Origin: JABDII01 sp963815325
Lineage (GTDB): Bacteria > Gemmatimonadota > Gemmatimonadetes > Gemmatimonadales > GWC2-71-9
Reading direction: 5' to 3'
NCBI GenBank assembly: GCA_963815325.1
Contig: CAWFGG010000005.1
Coordinates: 62,001 to 126,000, forward strand
Length of the DNA: 64,000 nt
Under the pieces are notes generated by a model that saw only the letters and a list, made by a program, of their open reading frames with translations, ran no database searches and was not told the DNA's origin. How positions within the stretch are numbered: the first letter of the stretch is position 1; each line of letters begins with the position of its first letter. The position numbers and the translations under genes were made by a program. Positions 32,613 to 42,203 of this stretch are shown here, in pieces.

Positions 32613-33052
32613 GGCGAGCGCTCGAGCACCAAGGTCACCGGCCCGTCATTGTGGATCTCCACGTCCATCATAGCGCCGAATTCTCCGGTTGCCACGGTGA
32701 TGCCCCGCGTCCTGAAGGCCTGAACGAACTGTTCGTAGAGCGGAATGGCAACGTCGGGCCGGGCGGCGCGGATGAAGGACGGCCGTCTCCCCTTTTGCAC
32801 GTCGCCATAGAGGGTGAACTGAGACACCACGAGAATCTCACCGCCGACCTCGTCCAGCGATCGGTTCATCTTCCCCGCCTCATCGGCAAAGAGCCTGAGC
32901 CCGGCGATCTTGTCGGCCATCCAGTCGACTTCACCGTCGGTGTCGTCGTGCTCGAATCCAACGAGCAGGCAATAGCCCGGACCGACTGCTCCGGTTCTGC
33001 GCCCGTCGATGGTCACCGAGGCACTGCGAACCCGCTGAAGGACCACGCGCAT
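32609..33052 (-). CDS. dtd: D-aminoacyl-tRNA deacylase
   Basis: 147 residues. The two family signatures are present: SQFTLYGDV (catalytic Ser-Gln-Phe-Thr) and NDGPVTL (Gly-cisPro). It removes D-amino acids from mischarged tRNA. ATG at 33052 forms TGATG with the upstream stop; a GTG three bases earlier is possible. Middle gene of a minus-strand run: aminotransferase-fold gene, dtd, maf. Confidence 0.95.
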   Translation of the reverse strand: MRVVLQRVRSASVTIDGRRTGAVGPGYCLLVGFEHDDTDGEVDWMADKIAGLRLFADEAGKMNRSLDEVGGEILVVSQFTLYGDVQKGRRPSFIRAARPDVAIPLYEQFVQAFRTRGITVATGEFGAMMDVEIHNDGPVTLVLERSP

Positions 33053-34308
33053 CACAGCTCCCGCTTCGGGTGCCGGCGGCCGGCCGACTTGCTCAGCGTC
33101 CGGACCCCGGCAATCAACCGGTCGACTTCATCCTCAGTGGTGTAACACGCGCAGCCGGCTCGTACCAATCCCTCGGATCCGAGGCCCAAGCGCCGGATGG
33201 CCGTCTGGGCGTAGAAATCCCCGTGCGAGGTGAACACCGCTTGGTCGGCCAGGGCGCGTGCCACCCCTTCCGCCGAGTGACCGGCCAGGGTGAACGCCAC
33301 GGTGGCGGTGCGAGGCGTGCCTGGAGGCGGCCCGAAGAGGGTTACCCCCTCGACGGCCTGGAGTCCCTGCCATAACCGGCGTGCGAGCGCGTCTTCCCGC
33401 ACCTCCAACTCAGTGAACGCGCGGGCGAGCCGTTCGCGGTTCGTTCCGTTGCCGTCATCGAGCGAGGCCAGCCAATCCACGGCGGCGGCCGCGCCGACGA
33501 TACCCTCGTGATTGAGCGTCCCGGTCTCGAATCGTTCCGGCGCCCGCTGCCCGGCCGGCTGGAGCCGGGGCGCATCGAGCCGGTCGAGCAGCTCGCGTCG
33601 GCCCCACAGCACTCCGATGTGCGGCCCGTGGAACTTGTAGGCTGAGCACACGAAGAAGTCGGCGCCGACGGCACTGACGTCGGGGAGACGGTGCGGCGCG
33701 TAGTGGACCCCGTCGACAAACACCAGCGCATCGACCGCGTGGGCCAGGTCCGCCGCACGGCGCACATCGTTGATGGTGCCCAGGGCGTTCGAAGCAGCGC
33801 CGATGGCGAGCAGGGCCGTCTTGCTCGTCAGGTGCCGCTCGAGATCATCCCAATCGAGCTGACCCGTTTCGGGCACCATGCGAACCGTCCGCACCTCGAT
33901 GTCATAGTCCTTGGTCAGCTCGTACCAGGGGTCGACGTTGGCGTGGTGGTCGAGCTCGGTAACCACGATGTCCGACCCGCCTGCAAATGATCGCGCCAAG
34001 GCCCGTGAGGCGTGCAGGGTCAGCGTGGTCATGTTGGCGCCGAACACGATCTCGTCGGACCCACCGGCGAGAAAGTGGCCGAAGGTCTCGCGGGCCGCGG
34101 CGAGGGCGCGGTCCGTTTCGGCGCTTGCTGGATAGGCCCAGTGAGTGTTGGCGTTGTGGTGGTAGAGGTAATCCGCCATGGCCTCGGGAACCGCTCGGGG
34201 AACCTGCGTACCGCCGGGGCCGTCGAAGTACGCGACGAGCCGGCCCTGGTGCCGGCGCTCGAGCGCCGGAAAGTGGCTGCGGATCTGGGACGGAGACGCA
34301 AGCGCCAT
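33052..34308 (-). CDS. cysteine desulfurase-like PLP-dependent enzyme (class V aminotransferase fold)
   Basis: 418 residues. PLP-binding lysine in CSAYKFHGPHIG, aspartate/histidine region FVDGVHYAPH, substrate region ELDHHANVDPW and GTLNHEGIVG. It resembles the SufS/CsdA-like subgroup but with a distinctive YFDGPGGTQVPRAV start. The active-site cysteine loop (RAGCACYTTEDEV) is near the C-terminus. Real cysteine desulfurase activity is plausible but not certain. The frame opens at 34407; the ATG at 34308 fits the family start. Stop overlaps the dtd start. Confidence 0.85.
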   Translation of the reverse strand: MALASPSQIRSHFPALERRHQGRLVAYFDGPGGTQVPRAVPEAMADYLYHHNANTHWAYPASAETDRALAAARETFGHFLAGGSDEIVFGANMTTLTLHASRALARSFAGGSDIVVTELDHHANVDPWYELTKDYDIEVRTVRMVPETGQLDWDDLERHLTSKTALLAIGAASNALGTINDVRRAADLAHAVDALVFVDGVHYAPHRLPDVSAVGADFFVCSAYKFHGPHIGVLWGRRELLDRLDAPRLQPAGQRAPERFETGTLNHEGIVGAAAAVDWLASLDDGNGTNRERLARAFTELEVREDALARRLWQGLQAVEGVTLFGPPPGTPRTATVAFTLAGHSAEGVARALADQAVFTSHGDFYAQTAIRRLGLGSEGLVRAGCACYTTEDEVDRLIAGVRTLSKSAGRRHPKREL

Positions 34309-34404
34309 GAATGTGCACCGGCCTGGAGCTGTGGGAGGACGGTAGTTCGACGTCCGAAGATAACAGGAGACCCGGACGGCGGGCCGGGAGCGGAGGGTGG
34401 ATAG

Positions 34405-34440
34405 CAAAAAACGCCCCGCTCACGCTGGGCGTGCGGGGCG
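34405..34440 (-). terminator. rho-independent terminator of glmS
   Basis: Read on the minus strand, a GC-rich hairpin (outer CGCCCCG at 34434-34440/34412-34418 and inner CACGC/GCGTG) is followed by six T residues (34411-34406). It lies between the glmS stop and the next minus-strand gene, which therefore needs its own promoter. Confidence 0.85.
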
Positions 34441-34472
34441 CGAACACGCCGGTGGCGGGACCCTGAAGACTG

Positions 34473-36299
34473 CTACTCGACCGTGACCGACTTGGCGAGG
34501 TTCCGCGGCTGGTCCACGTTGCATCCTCGTCGAACCGCCACGTAATAGGCGATCAGCTGGAGCGGCAGGCTCGTCAGGATCGGGGTCAAAAGATCGAGCG
34601 TTTCGGGAATCGCGAAGGTCTTGTCCGCGAGACGCATAATTTCCTCGTCCCCCGGATTGATCAGGGCAATGACCCGCCCGCCCCGTGCCTTCACCTCTTC
34701 GATGTTGGACACGATCTTCGAGTGCACCCCATCCTTCGGAGCGATGAAAATCACGGGCATGTTCTCGTCGATGAGCGCGATGGGTCCGTGCTTCATCTCC
34801 GCAGCCGGGTATCCCTCGGCATGAATGTAGGAGATTTCCTTCAGCTTGAGCGCGCCCTCCAACGCGGCAGGGAAATTCACGCCCCGGCCCAAGTAGAGCA
34901 CGTTGTTCGAGCCGAGGAGTTCCTCAGCAAGGAGTTCCACCTCTCCTGCGCGGTCGAGAATCTGCTGGACCTTGTCCGGAAGCTCCCGCAGGGCCTGGAT
35001 GAATTGCCGGCCCTGGAGGATGCTCATGTCCTTCAGTCGCGCCAGCCGCAACGTGAACAAGGCGAGGACGGCGAGCTGGCTGGTGAATGCCTTGGTGCTG
35101 GCGACACCGACTTCCGGGCCGGCGTGCAGGTAGGTCCCGCCTTCGACCTCCCGCGCGATGGTGGACCCGACCACGTTGACGAGCCCGAGGGTTCGCGCGC
35201 CGCGAGCCTTGGCCTCACGAATGGCGGCGAGTGTGTCGGCCGTCTCGCCCGACTGTGAGATGCCGATCACCAGCGTCCGCTCGTCGATGACGGGATTCCG
35301 GTAGCGAAATTCCGAAGCGTATTCCACCTCGACCGGCACCCGAGCCAGCTCCTCGAGCATGTACTCGCCGATCAGGCCGGCATGCCACGACGTGCCGCAC
35401 GCCGTGATCACGATGCGGTCGATATCCTTCAGCTCATCGTCCGTGAGATTGAGGCCCAGGAGTCGCGCCGTGCCGTCCTCGTCCAACAGGTGGCCACGCA
35501 GGGTGTTCCGGAGGCTCTCGGGCTGCTCGAAGATCTCCTTCAACATGAAGTGCTCGAAACCGCCGCGCTCGATGGTGGCGAGATCCCATTCGATCTGACT
35601 CACCGGCTTCTGGATCTCCATGACCTCGAGGTCGCGCACGCGATAGCCATCGCGCGTCAGCACTACCATTTCCCCATCGTCGAGGTACACCACCGAACGC
35701 GTGTGCTCGAGAAGCGGAGAGGCATCGGACGCCACGAACCACTCATCGGTGCCGACCCCCACGAGCAGGGGCGATCCTTTCCGGGCCGCGACCAATACGT
35801 CCGGCTGCGCAGCCGAGATCACCGCGATCCCGTAGGCGCCGTCCACCTCGCGGAGCGCGCTTGCGACGGCCTCTTCCAAGTCGCCCTCGAACAAGACACC
35901 AATAAGGTGCGCCAGCACCTCGGTATCGGTATCCGATGTGAAGGTGTGACCGCGATTGGAGAGCGCGGTGCGGATGGCATTGGCGTTCTCGATGATGCCG
36001 TTGTGGATCACCGCGATGGTTCCGGATTGGTCGGTGTGCGGATGCGCGTTGACCTCGGTCGGCGCACCGTGAGTGGCCCAGCGCGTGTGGGCGATGCCCA
36101 GCGTCCCCTTCGGGAGTTTGCCCGCGAGCGCTTTCTCGAGATTCGACAGCTTGCCGGCGGCCTTGATGATCTCGAGGCCGCCCCCATTGAGGAGCGCGAT
36201 ACCGGCTGAATCGTAGCCGCGGTACTCGAGGCGCCGTAGACCATCCAACAGCAGGTGACCCGCCTGACGGGGGCCGATGTATCCCACGATACCGCACAT
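34473..36299 (-). CDS. glmS: glutamine--fructose-6-phosphate aminotransferase (isomerizing)
   Basis: 608 residues, standard length. The N-terminal nucleophile Cys2 (MCGIVGYIG) starts a class II glutamine amidotransferase domain (about 1-235, with HTRWATHG and NGIIEN). Two SIS sugar-isomerase domains follow (SQSGETADTLAA; C-terminal ... NLAKSVTVE). It makes glucosamine-6-phosphate for peptidoglycan and lipopolysaccharide. It lies 12 bp downstream of glmM on the same strand, so the first two steps of amino-sugar synthesis are co-expressed. Confidence 0.98.
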   Translation of the reverse strand: MCGIVGYIGPRQAGHLLLDGLRRLEYRGYDSAGIALLNGGGLEIIKAAGKLSNLEKALAGKLPKGTLGIAHTRWATHGAPTEVNAHPHTDQSGTIAVIHNGIIENANAIRTALSNRGHTFTSDTDTEVLAHLIGVLFEGDLEEAVASALREVDGAYGIAVISAAQPDVLVAARKGSPLLVGVGTDEWFVASDASPLLEHTRSVVYLDDGEMVVLTRDGYRVRDLEVMEIQKPVSQIEWDLATIERGGFEHFMLKEIFEQPESLRNTLRGHLLDEDGTARLLGLNLTDDELKDIDRIVITACGTSWHAGLIGEYMLEELARVPVEVEYASEFRYRNPVIDERTLVIGISQSGETADTLAAIREAKARGARTLGLVNVVGSTIAREVEGGTYLHAGPEVGVASTKAFTSQLAVLALFTLRLARLKDMSILQGRQFIQALRELPDKVQQILDRAGEVELLAEELLGSNNVLYLGRGVNFPAALEGALKLKEISYIHAEGYPAAEMKHGPIALIDENMPVIFIAPKDGVHSKIVSNIEEVKARGGRVIALINPGDEEIMRLADKTFAIPETLDLLTPILTSLPLQLIAYYVAVRRGCNVDQPRNLAKSVTVE

Positions 36300-36311
36300 A
36301 CGGAGGACTCC

Positions 36312-37682
36312 CTACTGCAGAATCTCGCGGCAGGCCGCGACCAGGTTGTCTGCCTCCGCCCGAGTTGGGGCCTCGGCGATGATCCGAACGATCGGCTCGG
36401 TGCCGCTGGGCCGGAGGTGAAGCCACCGGTCGGACCAGCCCAGGCGGAGCCCGTCGCGCCGGTCAGGTGTTGCATCCGCGAATCGGTCGCTCAGCGTCCG
36501 ATAGGCCGGCTCCAGATCCGATCCCCGCGGAAGCTTCGACTTCACGATGTAGTAGCGGGGCGCGGCCTCGACCAACGACGAAACCGTAGCGCCTTGCCGC
36601 GCAAGCAGATGCAATATCAGGGCCACCCCAACCGGCGCATCCCGGCCCACGTGGAGGCTCGGCAGGATCACCCCACCATTCCCCTCCCCGCCAATCTCGG
36701 CCTTCTCCTTCACAATTGCCCGGGCCACGTTGGCTTCCCCAACCGGGGCTCTCACCATGCGGGCGCCGGTGGCCCGGGCGGCATCCTCCACCACGAGGCT
36801 GGTCGACAGGTTGGCCACCACTGCCCGACGATTCGGGGCGTCCGGTCGAGGCGCTGACCCGTACACCGACCGGACTGCAAAGGCGAGCGTGTAATCCTCG
36901 CCGATGGCCTGCCCTTGCTCGTCAACCAGGGCAAGCCGGTCCACGTCCGGGTCCACCGCGAAGCCGAGGTCTGCACTTGTCTCGCCGACTAACCGTTCCA
37001 GGTCGCCTAGATGTTCCGGCACGGGTTCCGGCGGGCGGGGAAACAGGCCATCGGTCTCCAAATTGATGCCGACGACGGCGCACCCAAGCCGCTCCAGCAG
37101 CGCTGGAATGGTGGTTCCGCCCGCCCCGCGAACGCAGTCGAGCGCCACCTTGAACCGGCGCTTCCGGATGGCAGGCACGTCCACGTACGGAAGCGCGAGC
37201 ACGGCCTCGAGGTGGCGCTCGATCGCGCCGCTGTCCAAGACGACTTGGCCAACTCGGTCCCAGCCCACCCGCTCGGGACCCTGGTCGGCCAACCGCCGAA
37301 CCTGCGCACCCGCTTCCTCGTCTAGGAACATGCCGTCCGGCCCCACGAACTTGAGGGCATTCCACTCGATCGGGTTGTGGCTCGCGGTCAGAATGAGGCC
37401 GGCCCCGGCGTGGTGATGCTCGACGGCCAGCTGCACGGTGGGAGTGGGAACCAGTCCGACATCCAGAACCTGGACGCCCACCGACATGAGGCCTGCCGTG
37501 GCCGCCCGGGCGAACATTGGACCGCTGGTGCGGGCATCTCGGCCCAGCACGACTCTGGGCGTTCCCATAGCCGCCGCCCAGGCCCCCAGGGCCGCCGCGT
37601 ACCGGGCCACGAGTTCGGGGGTCAGATCGACTCCGACGATCCCACGCATGCCGGACACGCTGACGATCAGGGACTGGGACAT
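36312..37682 (-). CDS. glmM: phosphoglucosamine mutase (alpha-D-phosphohexomutase family)
   Basis: 456 residues. Active-site serine loop LILTASHNPIEWN, metal loop DPDVDRLALVDE, sugar-binding loop GEGNGGVI and phosphate-binding loop RPSGTEPIVRI are all present. The first motif SVSGMRGIVG agrees. Co-directional pairing with glmS favours the glucosamine-phosphate role over phosphomannomutase. It forms the divergent side of a 102-bp gap to the trans-sulfuration gene. Confidence 0.9.
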   Translation of the reverse strand: MSQSLIVSVSGMRGIVGVDLTPELVARYAAALGAWAAAMGTPRVVLGRDARTSGPMFARAATAGLMSVGVQVLDVGLVPTPTVQLAVEHHHAGAGLILTASHNPIEWNALKFVGPDGMFLDEEAGAQVRRLADQGPERVGWDRVGQVVLDSGAIERHLEAVLALPYVDVPAIRKRRFKVALDCVRGAGGTTIPALLERLGCAVVGINLETDGLFPRPPEPVPEHLGDLERLVGETSADLGFAVDPDVDRLALVDEQGQAIGEDYTLAFAVRSVYGSAPRPDAPNRRAVVANLSTSLVVEDAARATGARMVRAPVGEANVARAIVKEKAEIGGEGNGGVILPSLHVGRDAPVGVALILHLLARQGATVSSLVEAAPRYYIVKSKLPRGSDLEPAYRTLSDRFADATPDRRDGLRLGWSDRWLHLRPSGTEPIVRIIAEAPTRAEADNLVAACREILQ

Positions 37683-37808
37683 GTCGGACGGACTCCCTAC
37701 GGGGAAAGGTGAGGAATCTAAGGGGTACGAGGCTCGCGCTTCAACGCGAAACTTGCCGCAAGCTTTTGCAGACCATTACGTTCCATGACCTGCGGAATCG
37801 GCGGACCA

Positions 37809-38990
37809 ATGACCCGAATATCACCGAAAGACCGGAACTACGAGTTCGATACCCGGACAGTCCACGCCGGCCAGGAGCCTGATCCCCTGGCCGGGGCGGT
37901 CATGCCCCCTATCTACCAGACCTCGACCTACGTCCAGGAAGGCCTCGGACGCCATAAGGGCTACGAATACGCTCGGACACAGAACCCCACCAGGGAGGCC
38001 CTGGAGCGGAACATTGCAAGCCTCGAGGGTGGAACGCACGGTCTCGCCTTTGCCTCCGGGCTCGCGGCACTGGACGCTACGCTCAAGCTGTTGAAGGCCG
38101 GCGATCACGTCATCTCGGGGCAGAACATCTACGGCGGAAGCCACCGCCTCATGGAACAGATCTACACGGCACTGGGGCTCACGTTCTCGTTCGTCGACAT
38201 GCGCGACATCGCCAACGTGGAACGCGCTCTCACGGCCCGGACCCGAATGATCTTCTGTGAGACGCCCACCAATCCCATGATGCACCTCACGGACTTGCGC
38301 GCCTTGGGAGATCTCGCCCAATCGCGGGGTCATCTGCTGGTGGTGGACAACACCTTTGCCTCGCCGTATTTCCAGCGCCCGCTCGAGAGCGGCGCCGACC
38401 TCGTGCTGCACAGCACCACCAAGTATCTGAACGGGCACAGCGACATGGTCGGCGGGCTCCTGGTGACGTCACGTGACGACGTGGCCGAGCGGCTCGGGTT
38501 CATCCAGAACGCAGCCGGAGCGGTGCCGGGACCGATGGATTGCTGGCTGGCCCTCCGGGGCCTCAAGACGCTGTCGCTCCGCATGGAGCGTCACGACGCG
38601 AATGGGCGCCACGTGGCGGACTGGCTCAGCCATCAGCCGGACGTGACCCAGGTGTACTACCCCGGCCTCCCGTCCCATCCACAGCACGACCTGGCAAGGC
38701 GGCAGATGTCCGGCTTCGGGGGGATGATCTCGTTCGACCTGGGCGACGCGCCGCGCGCCCGGCGCTTCGCGGAGAGCACCAAGGTGTTCAGCCTGGCCGA
38801 GTCGCTGGGCGGTGTCGAGAGCCTGATCGGCCATCCGGCTTCCATGACTCACGCTTCGGTCCCGCGCGCGCTCAGGGAGAGTTTCGGACTGACCGACAGC
38901 CTGCTCCGGCTGAGCTGCGGCATCGAGGATCCGCGTGACCTCATCGACGATCTGAGCCACGCGTTGGCAGCCACGCGGAAGGCGGCCTAG
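37809..38990 (+). CDS. trans-sulfuration PLP enzyme (cystathionine gamma-synthase/lyase family)
   Basis: 393 residues from ATG 37809 (a further ATG at 37785 adds eight residues; neither has a strong ribosome-binding site). Cys/Met-metabolism fold: YEYARTQNPTR, the PLP phosphate loop FASGLAALDA, CETPTNPMM, LVVDNTFASPYFQRP, and PLP-lysine HSTTKYLNGHSD. C-terminal LRLSCGIEDPRDLI is typical. It could be cystathionine gamma-synthase, beta/gamma-lyase or O-acetylhomoserine sulfhydrylase; sequence alone does not decide. No methionine-pathway gene is adjacent. Confidence 0.92.
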   Translation: MTRISPKDRNYEFDTRTVHAGQEPDPLAGAVMPPIYQTSTYVQEGLGRHKGYEYARTQNPTREALERNIASLEGGTHGLAFASGLAALDATLKLLKAGDHVISGQNIYGGSHRLMEQIYTALGLTFSFVDMRDIANVERALTARTRMIFCETPTNPMMHLTDLRALGDLAQSRGHLLVVDNTFASPYFQRPLESGADLVLHSTTKYLNGHSDMVGGLLVTSRDDVAERLGFIQNAAGAVPGPMDCWLALRGLKTLSLRMERHDANGRHVADWLSHQPDVTQVYYPGLPSHPQHDLARRQMSGFGGMISFDLGDAPRARRFAESTKVFSLAESLGGVESLIGHPASMTHASVPRALRESFGLTDSLLRLSCGIEDPRDLIDDLSHALAATRKAA

Positions 38991-39064
38991 GGTGGATCGT
39001 CTCATTTTGAAACCTGCAATCCATCCGGCCGTAGGGGCCGGTAACCCCTTCACGAGAAGCCCTC

Positions 39065-40078
39065 ATGTCTAACCCACCCGCCATTCGGACGCGGAAAGCA
39101 TTCCCCGAAATCTCGGCGGCCAGCTGGGAGCACCCAGCCGATCGGGCCGCGCTGCAAACGCTTCGGGCTGTCCCGGGATTCGACGACATTGTCCGGAAGA
39201 TCATCGCCATTCTCGGCGGTGAGCGCGGCATCCGGCTCCTGTTCCAAGGCAATGCGGTGCGGGCCGGCACCAACCAGTTCCCCCGGGTGTACGCAACGCA
39301 TGTCGAAGTCGCGGCCACATTCGGCTGGCCCACAGTGCCCGAGCTGTATGTGTCGCAAACACCGGTGTTCAACGCCGGCGCGTTCGGCGTCGACGATCCG
39401 TTCATCGTGATGCACTCGGCCGCACTCGAGATGCTGGATGACGACGAACTCCGTGTCCTGATCGCGCACGAAATGGGACATGTGGTGAGCGGCCACGCGC
39501 TCTACCGGACCATCGCCGAGATCATTTTGGCGGTGAGCTTCTCGGCGCTTCCCATCCTCGCGGGTATCGCCCTCTTGCCCATCCGGCTCGCGATTCTCGA
39601 ATGGCACCGGAAGTCCGAGCTGTCGAGCGACCGCGCAGGCCTGCTCGGGAGCCAGGACATCCTTGCCTCTCAGCGGCTGTTCATGAAGATGGCGGGCGGC
39701 ACCCGGGGCCAGATCCGCCAAGGGGAGATGGACCTGAACGCGTTCATGGCGCAGGCCAACGAGTACCGAACCCAAAACGAGGGATTCGATTTCCTCTACA
39801 AGATCCTGAACACCCTCGCGCTGACCCATCCGATGAACACGGTTCGCGCCGCCGAACTCCAGCAGTGGGTCGTGGGTGGCGAGTACGATCGGATTCTTCG
39901 CGGCGAGTACACCCGCCGCGGGACCGAGGCGAAGGAGCGGTCGGTGAAGGACGATCTGTCCGCGGCTGGAAGTCACTACGCCAGCGAGGCGCGGGACGCG
40001 GCCTCCCAGGTGGTCGATGCCGCCAAGCGCGCGGCGGACAAGGTGGGAGAAGCCTTCCGCAAAGCCCGCAACACGTGA
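39065..40078 (+). CDS. M48-family zinc metallopeptidase
   Basis: 337 residues. HEMGH zinc motif at 135-139 and the third-ligand helix with E185-x3-D189 (KSELSSDRAGL). A hydrophobic segment at about 150-175 follows the HEMGH helix, suggesting membrane association, and there is no signal peptide. The C-terminal 40 residues are Ala/Lys/Asp-rich and helical. Relatives are HtpX-like peptidases. Its TGA overlaps the purD GTG. Confidence 0.9.
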   Translation: MSNPPAIRTRKAFPEISAASWEHPADRAALQTLRAVPGFDDIVRKIIAILGGERGIRLLFQGNAVRAGTNQFPRVYATHVEVAATFGWPTVPELYVSQTPVFNAGAFGVDDPFIVMHSAALEMLDDDELRVLIAHEMGHVVSGHALYRTIAEIILAVSFSALPILAGIALLPIRLAILEWHRKSELSSDRAGLLGSQDILASQRLFMKMAGGTRGQIRQGEMDLNAFMAQANEYRTQNEGFDFLYKILNTLALTHPMNTVRAAELQQWVVGGEYDRILRGEYTRRGTEAKERSVKDDLSAAGSHYASEARDAASQVVDAAKRAADKVGEAFRKARNT

Positions 40079-41361
40079 GGCTCCTGGTCGTTGGCGGCGG
40101 CGGGAGGGAACACGCGCTCGCGTGGGCCCTCCGCCGCGAGGAGCCGACGGCCGACATCTTCTGTGCCCCGGGAAATCCCGGCACGGCCGCGCTCGCAACC
40201 AATCTCCCCATTGCCGCCGACGACGGGGAGGGGCTCGTCGCTGCCGCGGCGCACAGCGCGATCGATCTTACGATTATCGGTCCGGAGGCCCCTCTTGCCG
40301 CCGGACTGGCCGACCGGCTTCGTGCGGCAGGCAAGGCCGTCTTCGGCCCTCAGAGCGCCGCCGCCCAGCTCGAGGCCTCCAAGGCCTTCTCCAAGGAAGT
40401 GATGCGGCGGGCCGGCGTGCCGACCGCGAGGGCTCGTGCTTTCACGTCGGTCGATCACGCCCTGAAGTACATCCGTACCCATCCCGAACCGCTCATCGTC
40501 AAGGCCTCGGGCCTCGCGGCCGGCAAGGGTGTCATCGTCTGCGAGACGCGGGCGGACGCCATGCACGCCGTTCAATCGATGCTCGCCGACCGGCGATTCG
40601 GCGACGCCGGAAGCCAAGTGCTGGTGGAGCAATTCCTCGAGGGTGAGGAGACCTCCATCCTCGCCGTGACCGACGGCGAGGAGATCATGCTGCTTCCCGC
40701 ATCCCAGGATCACAAACGGTTGAACGAGCGCGATACCGGTCCCAACACGGGCGGGATGGGGGCCTACAGCCCCGTTTCGATCGTGACGCCCGAACTCCTC
40801 GCGCGGGTCCGGGAGGAGGTACTCGCGCCGACGCTCGAGGAGATGCGGCGCGCCGGCCAGCCGTTCACCGGAGTGTTGTACGCTGGTCTGATGATCGACT
40901 CGGCAGGCAATCCGTGGGTGGTGGAGTTCAATTGCCGCTTCGGCGACCCGGAAGCCCAGGTGGTGCTCCCGCTGGTGTCGGGCGGCCTCACCGAGAGCCT
41001 CATGGCCGTGGCACAGGGCCGGCCGCCGACTCCGATCACGGTCGAGCCGAATGCCGCGGCGGTCACCACGGTCCTGGCCGCCCGCGGCTACCCGGAGCGA
41101 CCTGAACGCGGCGCGGCAATCACCATCCCGGAGGACCTGGATCCCGGGGTGACGGTCTTTCATGCCGGCACCAAGCGCGACGAGGCGGGGAGGCTCCTGG
41201 TGAGCGGCGGCCGGGTGCTCGCGGTGACCGCGGTGGCCTCGAACATCGAGCTGGCGCGCCGGCTTTCGCGCGAGGCAGCGGACCGCATCACCTTCGAGGG
41301 CAAACATTTTCGGCGGGACATCGGATGGCGCGAGGCTGAGCGGGTGGCGCAAGGCACCTAG
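40075..41361 (+). CDS. purD: phosphoribosylamine--glycine ligase
   Basis: 428 residues from GTG 40075 (overlapping the previous stop as GTGA). N-terminus RLLVVGGGGREHALAW, ATP-grasp motifs (KASGLAAGKGV, QDHKRLNERDTGPNTGGMGAYSP, FNCRFGDPEAQ) are complete. It catalyses the second step of de novo purine synthesis. The long open frame upstream to 39601 is shadow sequence inside the M48 gene. Followed at 6 bp by mutM. Confidence 0.96.
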   Translation: MRLLVVGGGGREHALAWALRREEPTADIFCAPGNPGTAALATNLPIAADDGEGLVAAAAHSAIDLTIIGPEAPLAAGLADRLRAAGKAVFGPQSAAAQLEASKAFSKEVMRRAGVPTARARAFTSVDHALKYIRTHPEPLIVKASGLAAGKGVIVCETRADAMHAVQSMLADRRFGDAGSQVLVEQFLEGEETSILAVTDGEEIMLLPASQDHKRLNERDTGPNTGGMGAYSPVSIVTPELLARVREEVLAPTLEEMRRAGQPFTGVLYAGLMIDSAGNPWVVEFNCRFGDPEAQVVLPLVSGGLTESLMAVAQGRPPTPITVEPNAAAVTTVLAARGYPERPERGAAITIPEDLDPGVTVFHAGTKRDEAGRLLVSGGRVLAVTAVASNIELARRLSREAADRITFEGKHFRRDIGWREAERVAQGT

Positions 41362-41367
41362 GCGGCC

Positions 41368-42192
41368 ATGCCTGAGCTGCCGGAAGTCGAGACGATCGTT
41401 CGCCAGGTGCGGCCCGCGCTGGTCGGCCGGACCATCATCCGTGCTTCCTTGTCGCACGACAATGTCTTGCGGGGCGTCACCAAGCGAAGGCTGTTGCGCG
41501 GCCTGCGCGGAGCCGACATCCGCGATGTGGCACGACGGGCCAAGCACGCCATCATCGATCTCGGGTCCCACCGGCTCGTGATCCAACCTGGAATGACCGG
41601 CTCATTGATGGTCTACGACCGACCGCTGAGCGGCGACGAGGCCCGGTACGTCGTCTTGCGCGCTCCGCTCGACGACGGCACGGAGTTGGTCTACCGCGAC
41701 GTGCGCCGGATCGGGAGGATCTACCTCCTCGATCAGGCGGCCTATGAGGCGTACAGCGCAGGTCTGGGCCCCGAGCCGCTTGCCCGGTCCTTCGACGACG
41801 CGGCATTCGCTCGGGCCCTCGCCGGCACCAGGCAGGCAATCAAGAAGGCCATCATGGATCAGCGCCGCGTTGTCGGCATCGGCAATATTTACGCGAACGA
41901 GGCCTTGTTTGCCGCGCGCATTGATCCGTCCAAGCCGGCCGATGCGCTGCTGCGCGACCAGCGGATTCGACTCCGTCGTGAGGTGCGCCGGATCTTGAAC
42001 GCAGCAGTTCGGTCGCAAGGATCTACGGTGCGCGACTACCGCACCGGCACGGGGCAACAGGGCAGGTTCCAACTCGAACTCGAGGTGTACGGCCGCCAGG
42101 GCAAACCCTGCGCGGCGTGCGGCACGCGACTGACCGGGACCCATGCGATCGACGGACGGATGACCGTGTTCTGCCATCGGTGCCAAACCTGA
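41368..42192 (+). CDS. mutM: formamidopyrimidine-DNA glycosylase (Fpg/MutM)
   Basis: 274 residues. Catalytic Pro2 and Glu3 (MPELPEVETIV), H2TH region (GIGNIYANEALF), and C-terminal zinc finger (CAACGTRL...FCHRCQ). It removes oxidised purines such as 8-oxoguanine. Twelve base pairs downstream starts a GIY-YIG nuclease gene with a strong ribosome-binding site, so a DNA-repair pair is suggested. Confidence 0.96.
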   Translation: MPELPEVETIVRQVRPALVGRTIIRASLSHDNVLRGVTKRRLLRGLRGADIRDVARRAKHAIIDLGSHRLVIQPGMTGSLMVYDRPLSGDEARYVVLRAPLDDGTELVYRDVRRIGRIYLLDQAAYEAYSAGLGPEPLARSFDDAAFARALAGTRQAIKKAIMDQRRVVGIGNIYANEALFAARIDPSKPADALLRDQRIRLRREVRRILNAAVRSQGSTVRDYRTGTGQQGRFQLELEVYGRQGKPCAACGTRLTGTHAIDGRMTVFCHRCQT

Positions 42193-42203
42193 GCGGAGGG
42201 ACC